Source: Prochlorococcus sp. AG-418-I20
GTDB lineage: Bacteria; Cyanobacteriota; Cyanobacteriia; PCC-6307; Cyanobiaceae
NCBI GenBank assembly: GCA_003214175.1
Contig: QCLZ01000005.1
Location: forward strand, 1-64,000
Direction: 5' to 3'
Length of the DNA stretch: 64,000 bases
Of the stretch, positions 1-9,158 are shown piece after piece. Made by a program: the position numbers and the translations under genes. A model generated the notes under the pieces. The model ran no database searches and was not told the origin of the DNA. It worked only from the letters and a program-made list of their open reading frames with translations. Position 1 is the first letter of the stretch, and each line of letters starts with the position of its first letter.

Positions 1-138
1 GATAGGATATATAAAGGTTTTGTTGTTGATTTTATAAAATTAAGTTTTATAAATTTTCCAGTATTTAATATTGCAGATATATTTATTAATATTGGTTTCA
101 TTTTTTTACTCTATAACATTTTTAAAAATAATAGATAA
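1..138 (+). CDS. lspA: Signal peptidase II, C-terminal fragment (cut by left edge)
   Basis: Frame 1 is open from the first base and ends with TAA at 136-138, giving 45 residues. The segment GFVVDFI followed by FPVFNIADIFI matches the conserved C-terminal blocks of lipoprotein signal peptidase, which carry the two catalytic aspartates (VVD and NIAD), and is followed by a last hydrophobic helix and a short basic tail. The enzyme is an inner-membrane aspartic protease that removes signal peptides from diacylglyceryl prolipoproteins. The next gene starts one base after this stop, so the two are probably cotranscribed. The N-terminal part lies outside the window. Confidence 0.85.
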   Translation, partial: DRIYKGFVVDFIKLSFINFPVFNIADIFINIGFIFLLYNIFKNNR

Positions 139-139
139 A

Positions 140-1639
140 ATGAATTACTTGAAACTAAAGTATATAAAGTATATTCTATTAATATTATTTATATATATTT
201 TATTTTCTATATTTATAAGGACTTTAAATATTTATAATCTTTTATTTTTAATAGTAATTATTTATATTTTTTATAGTTATGATAAAAAATTATTTAAAAC
301 AATAGTTTATAAAGTTATATATAAAAATAAAAAAAATACACTTTCATACAAGAATACATATGGCGCTGCAAAGATAAGTTTGGAAGGAGTCGAGAAAATT
401 AATAAAAAAATTAAAGATAAAGTAAAAGTTGAATTGTTAAATTATCAAAAAACTAAACTAGAGTCACAATTAAAAACAGGTGATTATAAAGTTACTCTTT
501 TTGGAGCAGGTTCCTCAGGAAAAACATCAATAGCAAGATCTTTATTGAAAAATATTGTCGGACAAACCTCAGCAACAATTGGTACAACAAAGAAAATTAA
601 TAGCTATAAAATTCGTATCCCAATTTTAAAAAGAAACATTAATATAGTTGATACTCCGGGTTTATTCGAACCATCTAAATTAGGAGAAGAAAGAGAAAAA
701 GCAACAATTATACAAGCATCAAATTCAGACTTAGTTCTTTTTGTGTTAGATCAAGACATAAATAAATACGAAAACTATTTGATTATAGAATTATTAAAAT
801 TAAGGAAAAAAATAATAATAGTTCTAAATAAATGTGATTTGAGGTCTACACATGAAAATAACCTCATCAAAGAAAATATAATTTCTATAACTTCCGCTAG
901 AAAAAATAAAATTTCAGTTGTTCAAACGATTGCAGTATCTCAACAATCTCCCTATATAAAATCAGATGCTATAAATTTAGTTCCAGATGTAGGAAGTTTA
1001 TTTAGAGAAATAATTGAAACACTTGATAATAATGGTGAAGAGTTATTGGCGGATAATATTCTTTTTCGCTCAAATAAGTTAGGTATTAAAAGTAAAAATT
1101 TCGTACAAGAACAAAGATATTTAATGTCAAATAAAGTGATTAATAAATATATGTGGATAACAGGAGGAGTAATACTAGTTAATCCACTACCAGCTGTTGA
1201 TTTTCTTACTACTACCTCCGTAAACCTTCAAATGATCATGGAATTATCAACAATATATGAAATAAAGCTTACTAAAAAAGATGCAAAAGATTTAGCGAAA
1301 TCCTTGTTAAGCGCATTGGCTAAACAAGGAATACTAAAAGGGGGGCTCGCCATTCTTTCTCCTGCTTTAGCTACAAGTTTAACTAAAATAATATTATCTA
1401 AATCTATACAGTCAGTTACAGCAGGCTGGTTAATAAGAATAGTAGGACTAAGTTTGATTGAATATTTTAAAAATGGGCAAGATTGGGGAGATGGTGGAAT
1501 TCAAGAAGTAGTAGATAAGATCTATAGAATAAGTAAGAGAGAAGACATTTTAAATAATTTCGTAAAAGAAGCTATTTCAAAAATTCAAATGAAAAAGAAT
1601 TTTACATCAAATAAAAGTTTGCCTCCATTTAATATGTAA
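140..1639 (+). CDS. Membrane-anchored GTPase with DUF697-like C-terminal domain
   Basis: This 499-residue protein has two hydrophobic segments at the N terminus (about residues 8-25 and 32-48), then a G domain: P-loop GAGSSGKTS at about 122-130, DTPG at 171-174 and NKCD at 230-233. The C-terminal third (VNPLPAVDF onward, with hydrophobic and glycine-rich stretches) resembles DUF697 of the YcjF/Era-like group. I chose the ATG at 140 because it follows the lspA stop by one base; the open frame extends upstream to a TTG at 71, which would overlap lspA by 68 bases. Function is not known; a role in membrane or envelope homeostasis is only inference from architecture. Confidence 0.8.
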   Translation: MNYLKLKYIKYILLILFIYILFSIFIRTLNIYNLLFLIVIIYIFYSYDKKLFKTIVYKVIYKNKKNTLSYKNTYGAAKISLEGVEKINKKIKDKVKVELLNYQKTKLESQLKTGDYKVTLFGAGSSGKTSIARSLLKNIVGQTSATIGTTKKINSYKIRIPILKRNINIVDTPGLFEPSKLGEEREKATIIQASNSDLVLFVLDQDINKYENYLIIELLKLRKKIIIVLNKCDLRSTHENNLIKENIISITSARKNKISVVQTIAVSQQSPYIKSDAINLVPDVGSLFREIIETLDNNGEELLADNILFRSNKLGIKSKNFVQEQRYLMSNKVINKYMWITGGVILVNPLPAVDFLTTTSVNLQMIMELSTIYEIKLTKKDAKDLAKSLLSALAKQGILKGGLAILSPALATSLTKIILSKSIQSVTAGWLIRIVGLSLIEYFKNGQDWGDGGIQEVVDKIYRISKREDILNNFVKEAISKIQMKKNFTSNKSLPPFNM

Positions 1640-1769
1640 AATTTGATAATTGATCATTTATATAAGTTCTGAAATCAAAGATAGTTATTAAGAGTAAATA
1701 AGCAATACAAATAACTATAGATATAAATCCTGTTACTATTGCAATAATTTTTGGTCTACCCATATTCAT
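1629..1769 (-). CDS. Small membrane protein, 46 aa
   Basis: Hand translation gives MNMGRPKIIAIVTGF and continues as one hydrophobic helix (about residues 8-30) with a short polar tail. It starts three bases after the stop of the upstream decarboxylase gene on the same strand, so it is probably its cotranscribed distal partner. It overlaps the end of the convergent GTPase gene by 11 bases. ATG at 1769 is the first start; the second ATG (MGRP, 1763) is equally possible. No function recognised. Confidence 0.6.
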   Translation of the reverse strand: MNMGRPKIIAIVTGFISIVICIAYLLLITIFDFRTYINDQLSNFTY

Positions 1770-1772
1770 TGG

Positions 1773-3155
1773 TTAAGTATCTAAAAGTCTCAGAAGTTCT
1801 TTAATATGAGATTCTTTTGTATTGTAATTTCCCATGACAACCCGTAAAAAATATTTACCTTTAAATTTTGGTCTAGAAAGCATAAAATTATTGTTAATTA
1901 GTTCATTTACTTTAGTTTGAGTCCATGCATCAGAGTCTTTTGGTTCAAGCTTCTTTGGTAAGAATGAGACAATGTGAAGAGGGCCTGAATATATATCAAA
2001 TTTATTTTTACTAATATTTTTTATAAAATAATCTTTTCTTTTAATTGATGATTTTAATATATTTTCTATTCCATTCAGACCTAAAAAACGTAACCCAAGC
2101 CATAGTTTGATAACCTCTGCAGGTCGAGAACCTTGTATGCCTATTTCTCCTCTATTTATAATATCTTCTTTAGATGATATATACGGTAGTCCAGTATTAA
2201 AAGTATTTTCTAAAGTACTCATATTTGAAACCAATAACAAAGATGAAGTTTTGGTAATGCCTATGATTTTTTGAGGATTTATCGTTATCGAATTAGCCAT
2301 TTTAATATTGTTCAAACCTTCTATTGGAATAGATGTTAAAGCAAAAATTCCTCCAATAGAACCATCAATATGTAACCATATGTTTCTTTGTTTACAGATT
2401 TCACTTATTTCTTTAATAGGATCAATAGATCCTCTTACTGTTGTCCCAAGGGTGGCAACAATAGCAAATATTTTTTTATTTTCTATTGAACATTTATTTA
2501 AAGACTTTCTGAGATCGTTTATATCCATACGACCTTGACTATCAGTTTTTATCCTAACGAGATTCTTAATATCGAGACCCATTACTCTTATACATTTAAC
2601 GAAGGAAGAATGAGCATCCTCACTAACAAGTAATACAGAATTAGGATTTTTACCTAATCCAGCATTATTTCTAGCTGCTATAAGTGCATTAAGATTACTT
2701 AATGTACCTCCGCTAGCAACTATACCTCCTGAGAATTCATTAAACCCTATTGTCTTGGCAAACCATTTGCACAATGATTCCTCAAGCAAAGTTACACTTG
2801 GTGATAACTCGTAAGCTAGAAGATTATTATTTAAGCCAGCAGCAATTAAATCTCCCAAAATAGAAAAAATTAAAGGTGGGGGATCAAGGTGAGCTAGTGA
2901 GCCAGGATGAACGGGATTAAATGAATTATTCAAAAGAGATTCAATCTCGGAAAACAAATCTTCTTCTGAGTTGCCATCTTCAGTAGGCATAATGCACTTG
3001 AAACTCCCATCAAAAGGTAAAGGACCATTTTCCTCAGCTTTAGATAACCACTCACAAAGAGTTTGACTTGCTCTATTCAGAAGAGTAATCAATTTGTCAT
3101 TAGTCCCTAAATATGAGGGAAAATATATATCTTTATTATTTAAATCTTCAGCCAT
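1773..3155 (-). CDS. PLP-dependent group II decarboxylase family protein
   Basis: At 460 residues this has the length and fold markers of group II amino-acid decarboxylases (aromatic amino acid, glutamate or diaminobutyrate type). The cofactor-stacking His is in EDAHSS (about H182), the pyridine-binding Asp in HIDGSIGG (D264), and the Schiff-base Lys in INPQKIIGI (K296). The lysine motif differs from the usual D-P-H-K and the HVDAA block reads HIDGS, so substrate cannot be assigned. It diverges from tadA with a 43-base gap and is followed by a tiny membrane ORF. The substrate could be an aromatic or an acidic amino acid. Confidence 0.75.
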   Translation of the reverse strand: MAEDLNNKDIYFPSYLGTNDKLITLLNRASQTLCEWLSKAEENGPLPFDGSFKCIMPTEDGNSEEDLFSEIESLLNNSFNPVHPGSLAHLDPPPLIFSILGDLIAAGLNNNLLAYELSPSVTLLEESLCKWFAKTIGFNEFSGGIVASGGTLSNLNALIAARNNAGLGKNPNSVLLVSEDAHSSFVKCIRVMGLDIKNLVRIKTDSQGRMDINDLRKSLNKCSIENKKIFAIVATLGTTVRGSIDPIKEISEICKQRNIWLHIDGSIGGIFALTSIPIEGLNNIKMANSITINPQKIIGITKTSSLLLVSNMSTLENTFNTGLPYISSKEDIINRGEIGIQGSRPAEVIKLWLGLRFLGLNGIENILKSSIKRKDYFIKNISKNKFDIYSGPLHIVSFLPKKLEPKDSDAWTQTKVNELINNNFMLSRPKFKGKYFLRVVMGNYNTKESHIKELLRLLDT

Positions 3156-3198
3156 CAGATAAGATATCTATTAATAATTCTATTCTCAATATTGGTAA

Positions 3199-3714
3199 AT
3201 GAGATATATTTTTGAAAATGGAAATAGTAAGGAAGATCAAGAAAAAAAAACAAATAATTCAAAATACACTTTGTGGATGAATTCAATATTAAGAAGATCC
3301 AAAGAAATTGGAAAAGTTGAGCTACCAATCTGTGCAATAATTTTAGATGAGAGAGGAAGATGTATCGGGAGAGGGGTCAATAGTAGGAATATAAATAAAG
3401 ACCCATTAGGTCATGCTGAAATAATGGCACTTAGGCAGGCATCTTTAATAAAAAATGATTGGAGATTTAATGGATGTACTATGATAACAAATTTAGAACC
3501 TTGTACTATGTGTTCCTCTGCTCTTATTCAAGCGCGGATGGGTAAAGTAATCTTCGGGGCTTACGATAAGAAAAGAGGTGGATTAGGTGGCTCAATTGAC
3601 CTATCAAAACATGAAAGTGCTCATCACAAAATGGAAATAATTGGAGGCATCCTAGAACATGAATGTAGTCAAATTTTACAGATTTGGTTCAAAAAGTTGA
3701 GGACTCAAAAATAG
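3199..3714 (+). CDS. tadA: tRNA-specific adenosine deaminase
   Basis: This 171-residue cytidine/deoxycytidylate-deaminase-fold enzyme has the zinc ligands and catalytic Glu in GHAEIMAL (H72, E74) and PCTMC (C102, C105). The HAEIMAL block is typical of TadA, which converts A34 to inosine in the tRNA-Arg wobble position. About 20 polar residues precede the conserved YTLWMNSILRR block, so translation could also begin at an internal Met. It converges on and overlaps the end of the aminotransferase gene by 26 bases. Confidence 0.9.
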   Translation: MRYIFENGNSKEDQEKKTNNSKYTLWMNSILRRSKEIGKVELPICAIILDERGRCIGRGVNSRNINKDPLGHAEIMALRQASLIKNDWRFNGCTMITNLEPCTMCSSALIQARMGKVIFGAYDKKRGGLGGSIDLSKHESAHHKMEIIGGILEHECSQILQIWFKKLRTQK

Positions 3715-4873
3715 AAAATTTCTTTAGCTCAGTATCAAATAGGTTTAATAATCTGTCCACATTCTCCTCACATGAATTAAAACCCATTAGACCAACGCGC
3801 CAAACCTTACCAGATAATTCTCCAAGTCCATTTCCTATTTCAATTCCAAAGTTTCTCAAGAGATGATTTCTAAAACCATCCCCATCAACTGCTGGAGGTA
3901 TTTTAACTGTGGTTAAAGTTGGCAATCTATAATCCTCTGATACATGTAATTCCATTCCTAGACTTTCTAAACCATTCCAAAGTTTCTTTGCATTAGTATT
4001 ATGCCTATTCCAAACATTTTCTAAACCCTCATTAGCAATTAATCGTAAACCTTCACGAATAGCAAAATTCATATTTACCGGCGCAGTATGATGGTAAACA
4101 CGATCAGAACCCCAATATTTATTTAATAGAGATAAATCTAAATACCAGTTAGGTACTTTTGTTTTTCTTGAACTTAGTTTTTCTTCAGCTCTTTTATTCA
4201 TTGTAAAAGGACTTAATCCTGGCGGACAACTTAATCCCTTTTGACTACAACTGTATGCTAGATCAATTTTCCATTCGTCTATTAATAATTCTAAAGCACC
4301 AAGTGAAGTAACTGCATCTACTAAAAACAAGCAGTTATTTTTTCTACATATTTCGCCAATACCCTCAAGAGGTTGTAAAACACCACTAGATGTTTCAGCA
4401 TGGACAATAGCAAAAATGGCTGGTTTTTTAGTTTCTATTTCATACTTAATTTCATCATATGTAAAAGCTTCACCCCATGGTTTATCCATAACGGAAACTT
4501 GAGCTTTATATCTAGTCGCCATATCAACTAATCTGTCCCCGAAATATCCTTTTTTAGCAATCAAAATTTTTTCTCCTTCTTCAATAAAATTAGCTATTGA
4601 AGCTTCCATCGCAGCACTACCAGTACCGCTCATTGGAAGTGTAAGTCGATTATTGCACTGCCATGTATACCTTAAAAGTTGTTGGACATCAGACATCAAT
4701 GAGATATATGCTTCATCTAAATGTCCAATAGGATTTAAAGACAGAGCGCTTAAGACTTCTGGATGAGCATTTGAAGGACCAGGACCTAATAAAAGTCTAG
4801 AGGGAACATAAGTCTTTGAGAAATGAGATAAATTCTCTTTATTTAAAACAGGAATAAGTTTTGCTTCTGTCAA
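3689..4873 (-). CDS. spt: Serine-pyruvate / alanine-glyoxylate aminotransferase (class V)
   Basis: The protein is 394 residues, normal for class V PLP aminotransferases. LLLGPGPSNAHP near the N terminus is the family hallmark, VDAVTSLG contains the cofactor-binding Asp (about D186), and SQKGLSCPPG contains the Schiff-base Lys (K212). In cyanobacteria this enzyme is expected to turn photorespiratory glyoxylate into glycine using serine or alanine. It diverges from glnA across a 213-base regulatory gap and overlaps tadA tail to tail. Which amino donor is preferred cannot be read from sequence. Confidence 0.88.
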   Translation of the reverse strand: MTEAKLIPVLNKENLSHFSKTYVPSRLLLGPGPSNAHPEVLSALSLNPIGHLDEAYISLMSDVQQLLRYTWQCNNRLTLPMSGTGSAAMEASIANFIEEGEKILIAKKGYFGDRLVDMATRYKAQVSVMDKPWGEAFTYDEIKYEIETKKPAIFAIVHAETSSGVLQPLEGIGEICRKNNCLFLVDAVTSLGALELLIDEWKIDLAYSCSQKGLSCPPGLSPFTMNKRAEEKLSSRKTKVPNWYLDLSLLNKYWGSDRVYHHTAPVNMNFAIREGLRLIANEGLENVWNRHNTNAKKLWNGLESLGMELHVSEDYRLPTLTTVKIPPAVDGDGFRNHLLRNFGIEIGNGLGELSGKVWRVGLMGFNSCEENVDRLLNLFDTELKKFSIFESSTF

Positions 4874-5013
4874 AGCATTACATTCAATTACTTATAAATT
4901 AGACTAATTTCATCTCTTAAGCGATATTTCTTTAAAGAAATTAATTCAATTTAAATAATTAAGTAAATAATTATTGAAGTTATAACTTGAAACGCTGAAA
5001 GAAGACATCAAGT

Positions 5014-5064
5014 GTTAAAAAGGTTACGGTTGATACATAATAAGAATCATCAAGTAATTAATTT
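5014..5064 (+). promoter_or_regulatory. glnA promoter: two overlapping NtcA-like sites and a -10 box
   Basis: Two copies of GTT-N8-TAC overlap, at 5014-5027 and 5023-5036; the NtcA consensus is GTA-N8-TAC, so each has one mismatch. The second site is followed after 22 bases by TAATTT at 5059-5064, which fits the canonical NtcA-activated promoter spacing to a TANNNT -10 element. glnA starts 22 bases further on. Nitrogen-dependent control by NtcA is known for glnA in cyanobacteria; use of these exact sites is inferred. Confidence 0.75.
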
Positions 5065-5086
5065 CATAGAAGGTATATAAAAAGTT

Positions 5087-6508
5087 ATGTCTAAGTCTCC
5101 ACAAGATGTTTTAAGTCAAATTAAAGACGAAGGAATTGAACTCATCGATTTAAAATTTACTGACATCCATGGTAAATGGCAACATTTAACTCTTACATCA
5201 GACATGATAGAAGAGGATTCATTTACAGAAGGTCTTGCTTTTGATGGTTCATCAATAAGAGGTTGGAAAGCAATTAATGCCTCCGATATGGCAATGGTTC
5301 CTGATGCAAGTACAGCATGGATAGATCCTTTTTATAAACATAAAACTTTAAGTATGATTTGCTCTATCCAAGAGCCTAGAAGTGGTGAGCCCTATGATAG
5401 ATGTCCAAGATCATTAGCTCAAAAAGCTTTAAAATACTTAGGATCTACTGGGATTGCTGATACAGCATTTTTTGGACCGGAACCAGAATTTTTCTTATTT
5501 GATGACGTGAGATACGATTCAAAAGAAGGTTCCTGCTTTTACAGTGTAGATACAATTGAAGCTCCATGGAACACGGGAAGAATTGAAGAAGGTGGAAATT
5601 TAGGGTACAAGATCCAATACAAAGAAGGTTATTTTCCAGTATCTCCAAATGATACTGCGCAAGACATCAGATCTGAAATGCTACTTTTAATGGGTGAATT
5701 AGGCATACCCACAGAAAAGCATCACCATGAAGTAGCTGGTGCCGGTCAACACGAACTTGGAATGAAATTCGATTCGTTAATAAATTCTGCTGATAACGTA
5801 ATGACTTATAAATACGTTGTCAGGAATGTTGCTAAAAAATATGGAAAAACTGCTACGTTTATGCCCAAGCCTGTATTTAATGATAATGGAACTGGAATGC
5901 ATGTTCACCAAAGCTTATGGAAGAGTGGCCAGCCACTATTTTTTGGTGAAGGAGCATATGCAAATTTATCTCAAACAGCAAGATGGTACATCGGAGGCAT
6001 ACTTAAACATGCTCCATCATTCCTAGCATTTACTAACCCAACTACAAATAGTTATAAACGATTGGTTCCAGGATTCGAAGCACCTGTAAATCTAGTTTAT
6101 TCTGAGGGTAATAGATCGGCTGCAGTAAGAATACCTTTAACAGGTCCAAGCCCTAAAGCTAAAAGATTAGAATTCAGATCAGGTGACGCACTTGCAAATC
6201 CTTACTTAGCATTTTCTGTAATGATGCTTGCTGGAATTGATGGAATTAAAAATCAAATTGATCCTGGTGATGGAGTAGATGTAGATTTATTTGAACTTCC
6301 AGCTGAAGAACTTGCAAAAATTGATACAGTACCTTCATCTCTAAATGACTCACTTAATGCGCTAAAAGCAGATAAAGATTATCTATTAGCTGGTGGAGTA
6401 TTTACTGAAGATTTTATCGATAACTTTATAGATATAAAATACGAGGAAGTACAACAATTAAGACAAAGGCCTCATCCACATGAATTCTTCATGTATTACG
6501 ATGCCTAA
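5087..6508 (+). CDS. glnA: Glutamine synthetase, type I
   Basis: The 473-residue protein matches GSI length. Recognisable blocks are DGSSIRGW, the metal-binding FFGPEPEF, the catalytic GAGQHE, the ATP-binding region [16 protein letters not shown], and NRSAAVRIP. It makes glutamine from glutamate, ammonium and ATP in the cytoplasm and is the main entry of ammonium into carbon skeletons. It stands alone, with NtcA-like sites upstream and a strong hairpin terminator downstream, so it is a monocistronic nitrogen-regulated unit. Confidence 0.98.
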   Translation: MSKSPQDVLSQIKDEGIELIDLKFTDIHGKWQHLTLTSDMIEEDSFTEGLAFDGSSIRGWKAINASDMAMVPDASTAWIDPFYKHKTLSMICSIQEPRSGEPYDRCPRSLAQKALKYLGSTGIADTAFFGPEPEFFLFDDVRYDSKEGSCFYSVDTIEAPWNTGRIEEGGNLGYKIQYKEGYFPVSPNDTAQDIRSEMLLLMGELGIPTEKHHHEVAGAGQHELGMKFDSLINSADNVMTYKYVVRNVAKKYGKTATFMPKPVFNDNGTGMHVHQSLWKSGQPLFFGEGAYANLSQTARWYIGGILKHAPSFLAFTNPTTNSYKRLVPGFEAPVNLVYSEGNRSAAVRIPLTGPSPKAKRLEFRSGDALANPYLAFSVMMLAGIDGIKNQIDPGDGVDVDLFELPAEELAKIDTVPSSLNDSLNALKADKDYLLAGGVFTEDFIDNFIDIKYEEVQQLRQRPHPHEFFMYYDA

Positions 6509-6533
6509 TTAAAAGAACACATTATTTTAAATT

Positions 6534-6582
6534 AATCAATTTGAGAAATATCACAAAATATTCTCAAATTGATTTTTTTTTT
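6534..6582 (+). terminator. Rho-independent terminator of glnA
   Basis: A perfect 14-bp inverted repeat has arms at 6534-6547 and 6561-6574, separated by a 13-base loop. The right arm runs directly into a T-rich tract ending at 6582. It lies 26 bases after the glnA stop. It is the clearest intrinsic terminator noticed in the window. Confidence 0.92.
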
Positions 6583-6610
6583 GTTGGAATATATATATAT
6601 AAATTGAACA

Positions 6611-7666
6611 ATGGCTAGGGATTCTATTTCAAAATTTGCATATAAAACGCTACAACAAAGTAAAAGCATTGCTGGTTTCGCTCACAAGCAAATCAGTACA
6701 AGATTAATGAATTTTATTCTTCCAGATTCGAAGCTAGAAAATTTTGATATAGATAAGAATCTTCTAATACAAATCCAAAATTCAATGGATTTTTTAAGAG
6801 AAGAAGATTGGAATGATGCTGAAAGAAATATATATCCAAAAAAATTATTGTTTGACGAGCCATGGATTAGATATTTAACTCAATACCCTAAAATTTGGCT
6901 CGATATGCCTAATACATGGGATAGACGTAGAAAACAAAACTTTGATGATCTTCCGAAATCAATCGATAAAGATAGTTATCCTCAATATTACTTGAGAAAT
7001 TTTCATCATCAAACAGATGGTTACTTATCAGAATTTTCAGCTAGCATTTATGATCTACAAGTAGAGATCCTTTTCAATGGAAGTGCTGACTCAATGAGAA
7101 GAAGAATAATTAAGCCAATAAAAGAAGGACTTGAAATTTTTAGCGATAGAAAAAAAAGTTCTATAAGAATACTTGATGTAGCTACAGGATCAGGAAGAAC
7201 ATTAAAACAATTAAGAGCCGCATTCCCTAAAGAGAAAATTACAGGAATTGATTTATCTGATTCATACTTAAAAGAGGCTAGTAGATATATTTCAGATTTA
7301 GATGGAGATTTAATTCAGTTAATAAAAGGTAATGCAGAAGAATTACCTTTTGAAAATGATAGTTTTCAATGCATTTCTTGTGTTTACTTATTTCATGAAT
7401 TACCTAGAACAATTAGAGCTAAAGTATTAAATGAATTTTTTAGAGTTCTTGAACCTGGGGGGATATTAGTAATAGCTGATTCAATTCAAATAAGTGATTC
7501 ACCTGACTTTACATCTATAATGGAAAACTTCTATAAATCTTTTCATGAGCCGTTTTATTGTGATTACATAAAAGAAGATATAGATTCTAAAATAGAGGAA
7601 GTAGGGTTTAAAGATGTAAAATCAAATTCCTTTTTTATGACAAAAGTATGGTCTGCAGTAAAGTAA
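6611..7666 (+). CDS. Class I SAM-dependent methyltransferase
   Basis: The 351-residue protein carries SAM motif I ILDVATGSGRTLKQL at about 187-201, an acidic motif II (ITGIDLS), and a post-II block VYLFHELP, as in UbiE/Methyltransf_11 proteins. The N-terminal 180 residues (rich in Trp and Arg) are not part of the SAM fold and are probably substrate-specific. Substrate is unknown. It is followed after 12 bases by a small helical gene on the same strand, which suggests a two-gene unit. Confidence 0.8.
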   Translation: MARDSISKFAYKTLQQSKSIAGFAHKQISTRLMNFILPDSKLENFDIDKNLLIQIQNSMDFLREEDWNDAERNIYPKKLLFDEPWIRYLTQYPKIWLDMPNTWDRRRKQNFDDLPKSIDKDSYPQYYLRNFHHQTDGYLSEFSASIYDLQVEILFNGSADSMRRRIIKPIKEGLEIFSDRKKSSIRILDVATGSGRTLKQLRAAFPKEKITGIDLSDSYLKEASRYISDLDGDLIQLIKGNAEELPFENDSFQCISCVYLFHELPRTIRAKVLNEFFRVLEPGGILVIADSIQISDSPDFTSIMENFYKSFHEPFYCDYIKEDIDSKIEEVGFKDVKSNSFFMTKVWSAVK

Positions 7667-7678
7667 ATAAAAAATTCT

Positions 7679-7942
7679 ATGACCTATTGGGATAAAGATA
7701 CTATTCAGCTTGTTCAAAGCCTTAATGACAAATTAAAGATTGATCATTCTAAATGGCATAAAGATAAAGGAAATAAATATAAACGATCTGCAGAACTAAT
7801 TTCTGCGGGATTATGCCATTTAATTATTTCTTGCAATGAGAATGAAGCTATAGAGTATATAGAAGAAAGTATTAAATGGTTAAAAGAAATTAACGTAGAC
7901 CAACCTTGCCCTAGTAAAAATCACCTTTTCAATGCCAACTGA
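7679..7942 (+). CDS. Conserved small hypothetical protein, 87 aa
   Basis: A short helical, acidic protein with a C-terminal block VDQPCPSKNHLF. I think it belongs to a cyanobacteria-specific DUF family (possibly DUF6439), but this is from memory and uncertain. There is no signal peptide or membrane segment. It follows the methyltransferase gene closely and its last 22 bases overlap the convergent kinase-like gene. Confidence 0.65.
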   Translation: MTYWDKDTIQLVQSLNDKLKIDHSKWHKDKGNKYKRSAELISAGLCHLIISCNENEAIEYIEESIKWLKEINVDQPCPSKNHLFNAN

Positions 7943-8355
7943 AGCCTATTTCCTTTACTACTCCATCTAATATCATCAAAACATTCATTAATAATGTATA
8001 GGCCACGACCATTTACACTACTTATTTTTTTTGGTAAGTTATAATCTCTTCTTTTTATATCTAAACCATTCCCTTGATCTTGAATTTGCCAAACACACCA
8101 ATTAGGAGTAATTATTCTTCTTACTCTAATATGTTTTTTAGGATCTAATTTATTTCCATGTTTTACTGCGTTAACAAGAGCTTCATGTAAACCAAGTTTT
8201 ATAAGATAGCTTGATTGAGAATTCTTAATAGGTACTAATAATTGATCGACAAATTCATTTAACTGTAATGATGATTCGAATTCGTAGTTTGACCAGTTAA
8301 TCTTTGGTCTTTTGAATAATTTTTTTAAAATATTTTTGCCCCGAAATAAGGACAT
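7921..8355 (-). CDS. RsbW-like anti-sigma factor / serine kinase-type ATP-binding protein
   Basis: This 144-residue protein consists of one GHKL (HATPase_c_2) domain. The N box is HEALVNAVKHGN (N62), the G1 box is DQGNGLD (D93), and the G2 box is GRGLYII (116-122). No histidine-kinase dimerisation domain is present, which is the layout of RsbW/SpoIIAB anti-sigma kinases. Such proteins bind a sigma factor or a STAS antagonist in a partner switch. A STAS-domain gene lies at 32335-32700 in the same window and is a possible partner, though this is inference. Confidence 0.82.
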   Translation of the reverse strand: MSLFRGKNILKKLFKRPKINWSNYEFESSLQLNEFVDQLLVPIKNSQSSYLIKLGLHEALVNAVKHGNKLDPKKHIRVRRIITPNWCVWQIQDQGNGLDIKRRDYNLPKKISSVNGRGLYIINECFDDIRWSSKGNRLQLALKR

Positions 8356-8403
8356 AATAATATTTTGATACTTTCTTAATTTTAACTTATTAAATACCTC
8401 AAA

Positions 8404-9123
8404 TTAAAGAATATTATTATGTCTCTCTGCAATAGCAGGATGCCGAAGGATGGAGTCCATAAGTCTTACTCCTCTTAGTTGATTTATTAAGGGCATATGT
8501 CCATCAGGAGCATCCAATGACCAGCAAAAAGATCCAGGATATCTAGTCCATAAACCCTCTTTTTTCCAACCTATTTTTGGCCACATTAGTTCATATTTTT
8601 TCCCTACTGATTTTAATATCTTTGCCTGAATTGAGAATCCAAATCTACCAGTGGAATAAATAGTCCATAATCTATCTATTGTTTCTAGATCTTTACATGA
8701 CATATTCCTAACTTCACTATAGAAAACATATCCACGCTTTTCAGCTAATTTTCCAGCTAATTTTCGTAAATAGGAACTTGTTAATCTATCTGCCTCTTCA
8801 AATTTTTGTTCTACCAACATCAATTGCAAATCTTCATAATTAATATCAATATCTGAATATGTATTAAACCAATTATTGAATTTAGAGTTTTCAAAGAATT
8901 CTGGTTTTAATTTTTTTAAAACCTGCAATATCCAACCAGCAGCCCAGTCGTCGCTATCACTATCAAAGATATCAAACAGTGAGGGGCCAAGATTAAAAAT
9001 ATTTTCGACTTCGGTTTCTATTTTAGTTAAGGAATTTATTCTTTTTCGTTGATTTGAATCTACAAATTTTCTTATCAGATCCAATGTGGCATTATTATAG
9101 TTATCTTGTTCTTTGTTATTCAT
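8404..9123 (-). CDS. gun4: GUN4-domain protein, Mg-chelatase activator
   Basis: The 239-residue protein has the GUN4 core in its C-terminal half: LVEQKFEEADRLT, then LETIDRLWTIYSTGRFGFS, and SLDAPDGHMP. The N-terminal 80 residues are helical, as in cyanobacterial Gun4. GUN4 binds protoporphyrin IX and Mg-protoporphyrin and stimulates the ChlH subunit of magnesium chelatase, controlling flux into chlorophyll. It diverges from mnmH across 35 bases. The kinase-like gene downstream on the same strand is 48 bases away. Confidence 0.92.
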   Translation of the reverse strand: MNNKEQDNYNNATLDLIRKFVDSNQRKRINSLTKIETEVENIFNLGPSLFDIFDSDSDDWAAGWILQVLKKLKPEFFENSKFNNWFNTYSDIDINYEDLQLMLVEQKFEEADRLTSSYLRKLAGKLAEKRGYVFYSEVRNMSCKDLETIDRLWTIYSTGRFGFSIQAKILKSVGKKYELMWPKIGWKKEGLWTRYPGSFCWSLDAPDGHMPLINQLRGVRLMDSILRHPAIAERHNNIL

Positions 9124-9158
9124 TTTAAAAAATCAATCTAAAAAAATAAAAACTATTC

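Noticed and set aside
71-139. TTG start for the GTPase gene at 71
   Set aside because: It would overlap the lspA coding frame by 68 bases; the ATG at 140 directly follows the lspA stop.
4874-5086. Glutamine-sensing RNA (glnA motif) in the glnA leader
   Set aside because: I could not find the expected stems or conserved junction; the short leader between the -10 box and the ATG leaves too little room.
5445-6026. Extra frames inside glnA on both strands
   Set aside because: Shadow frames within a highly conserved coding gene, with no start context or homology.
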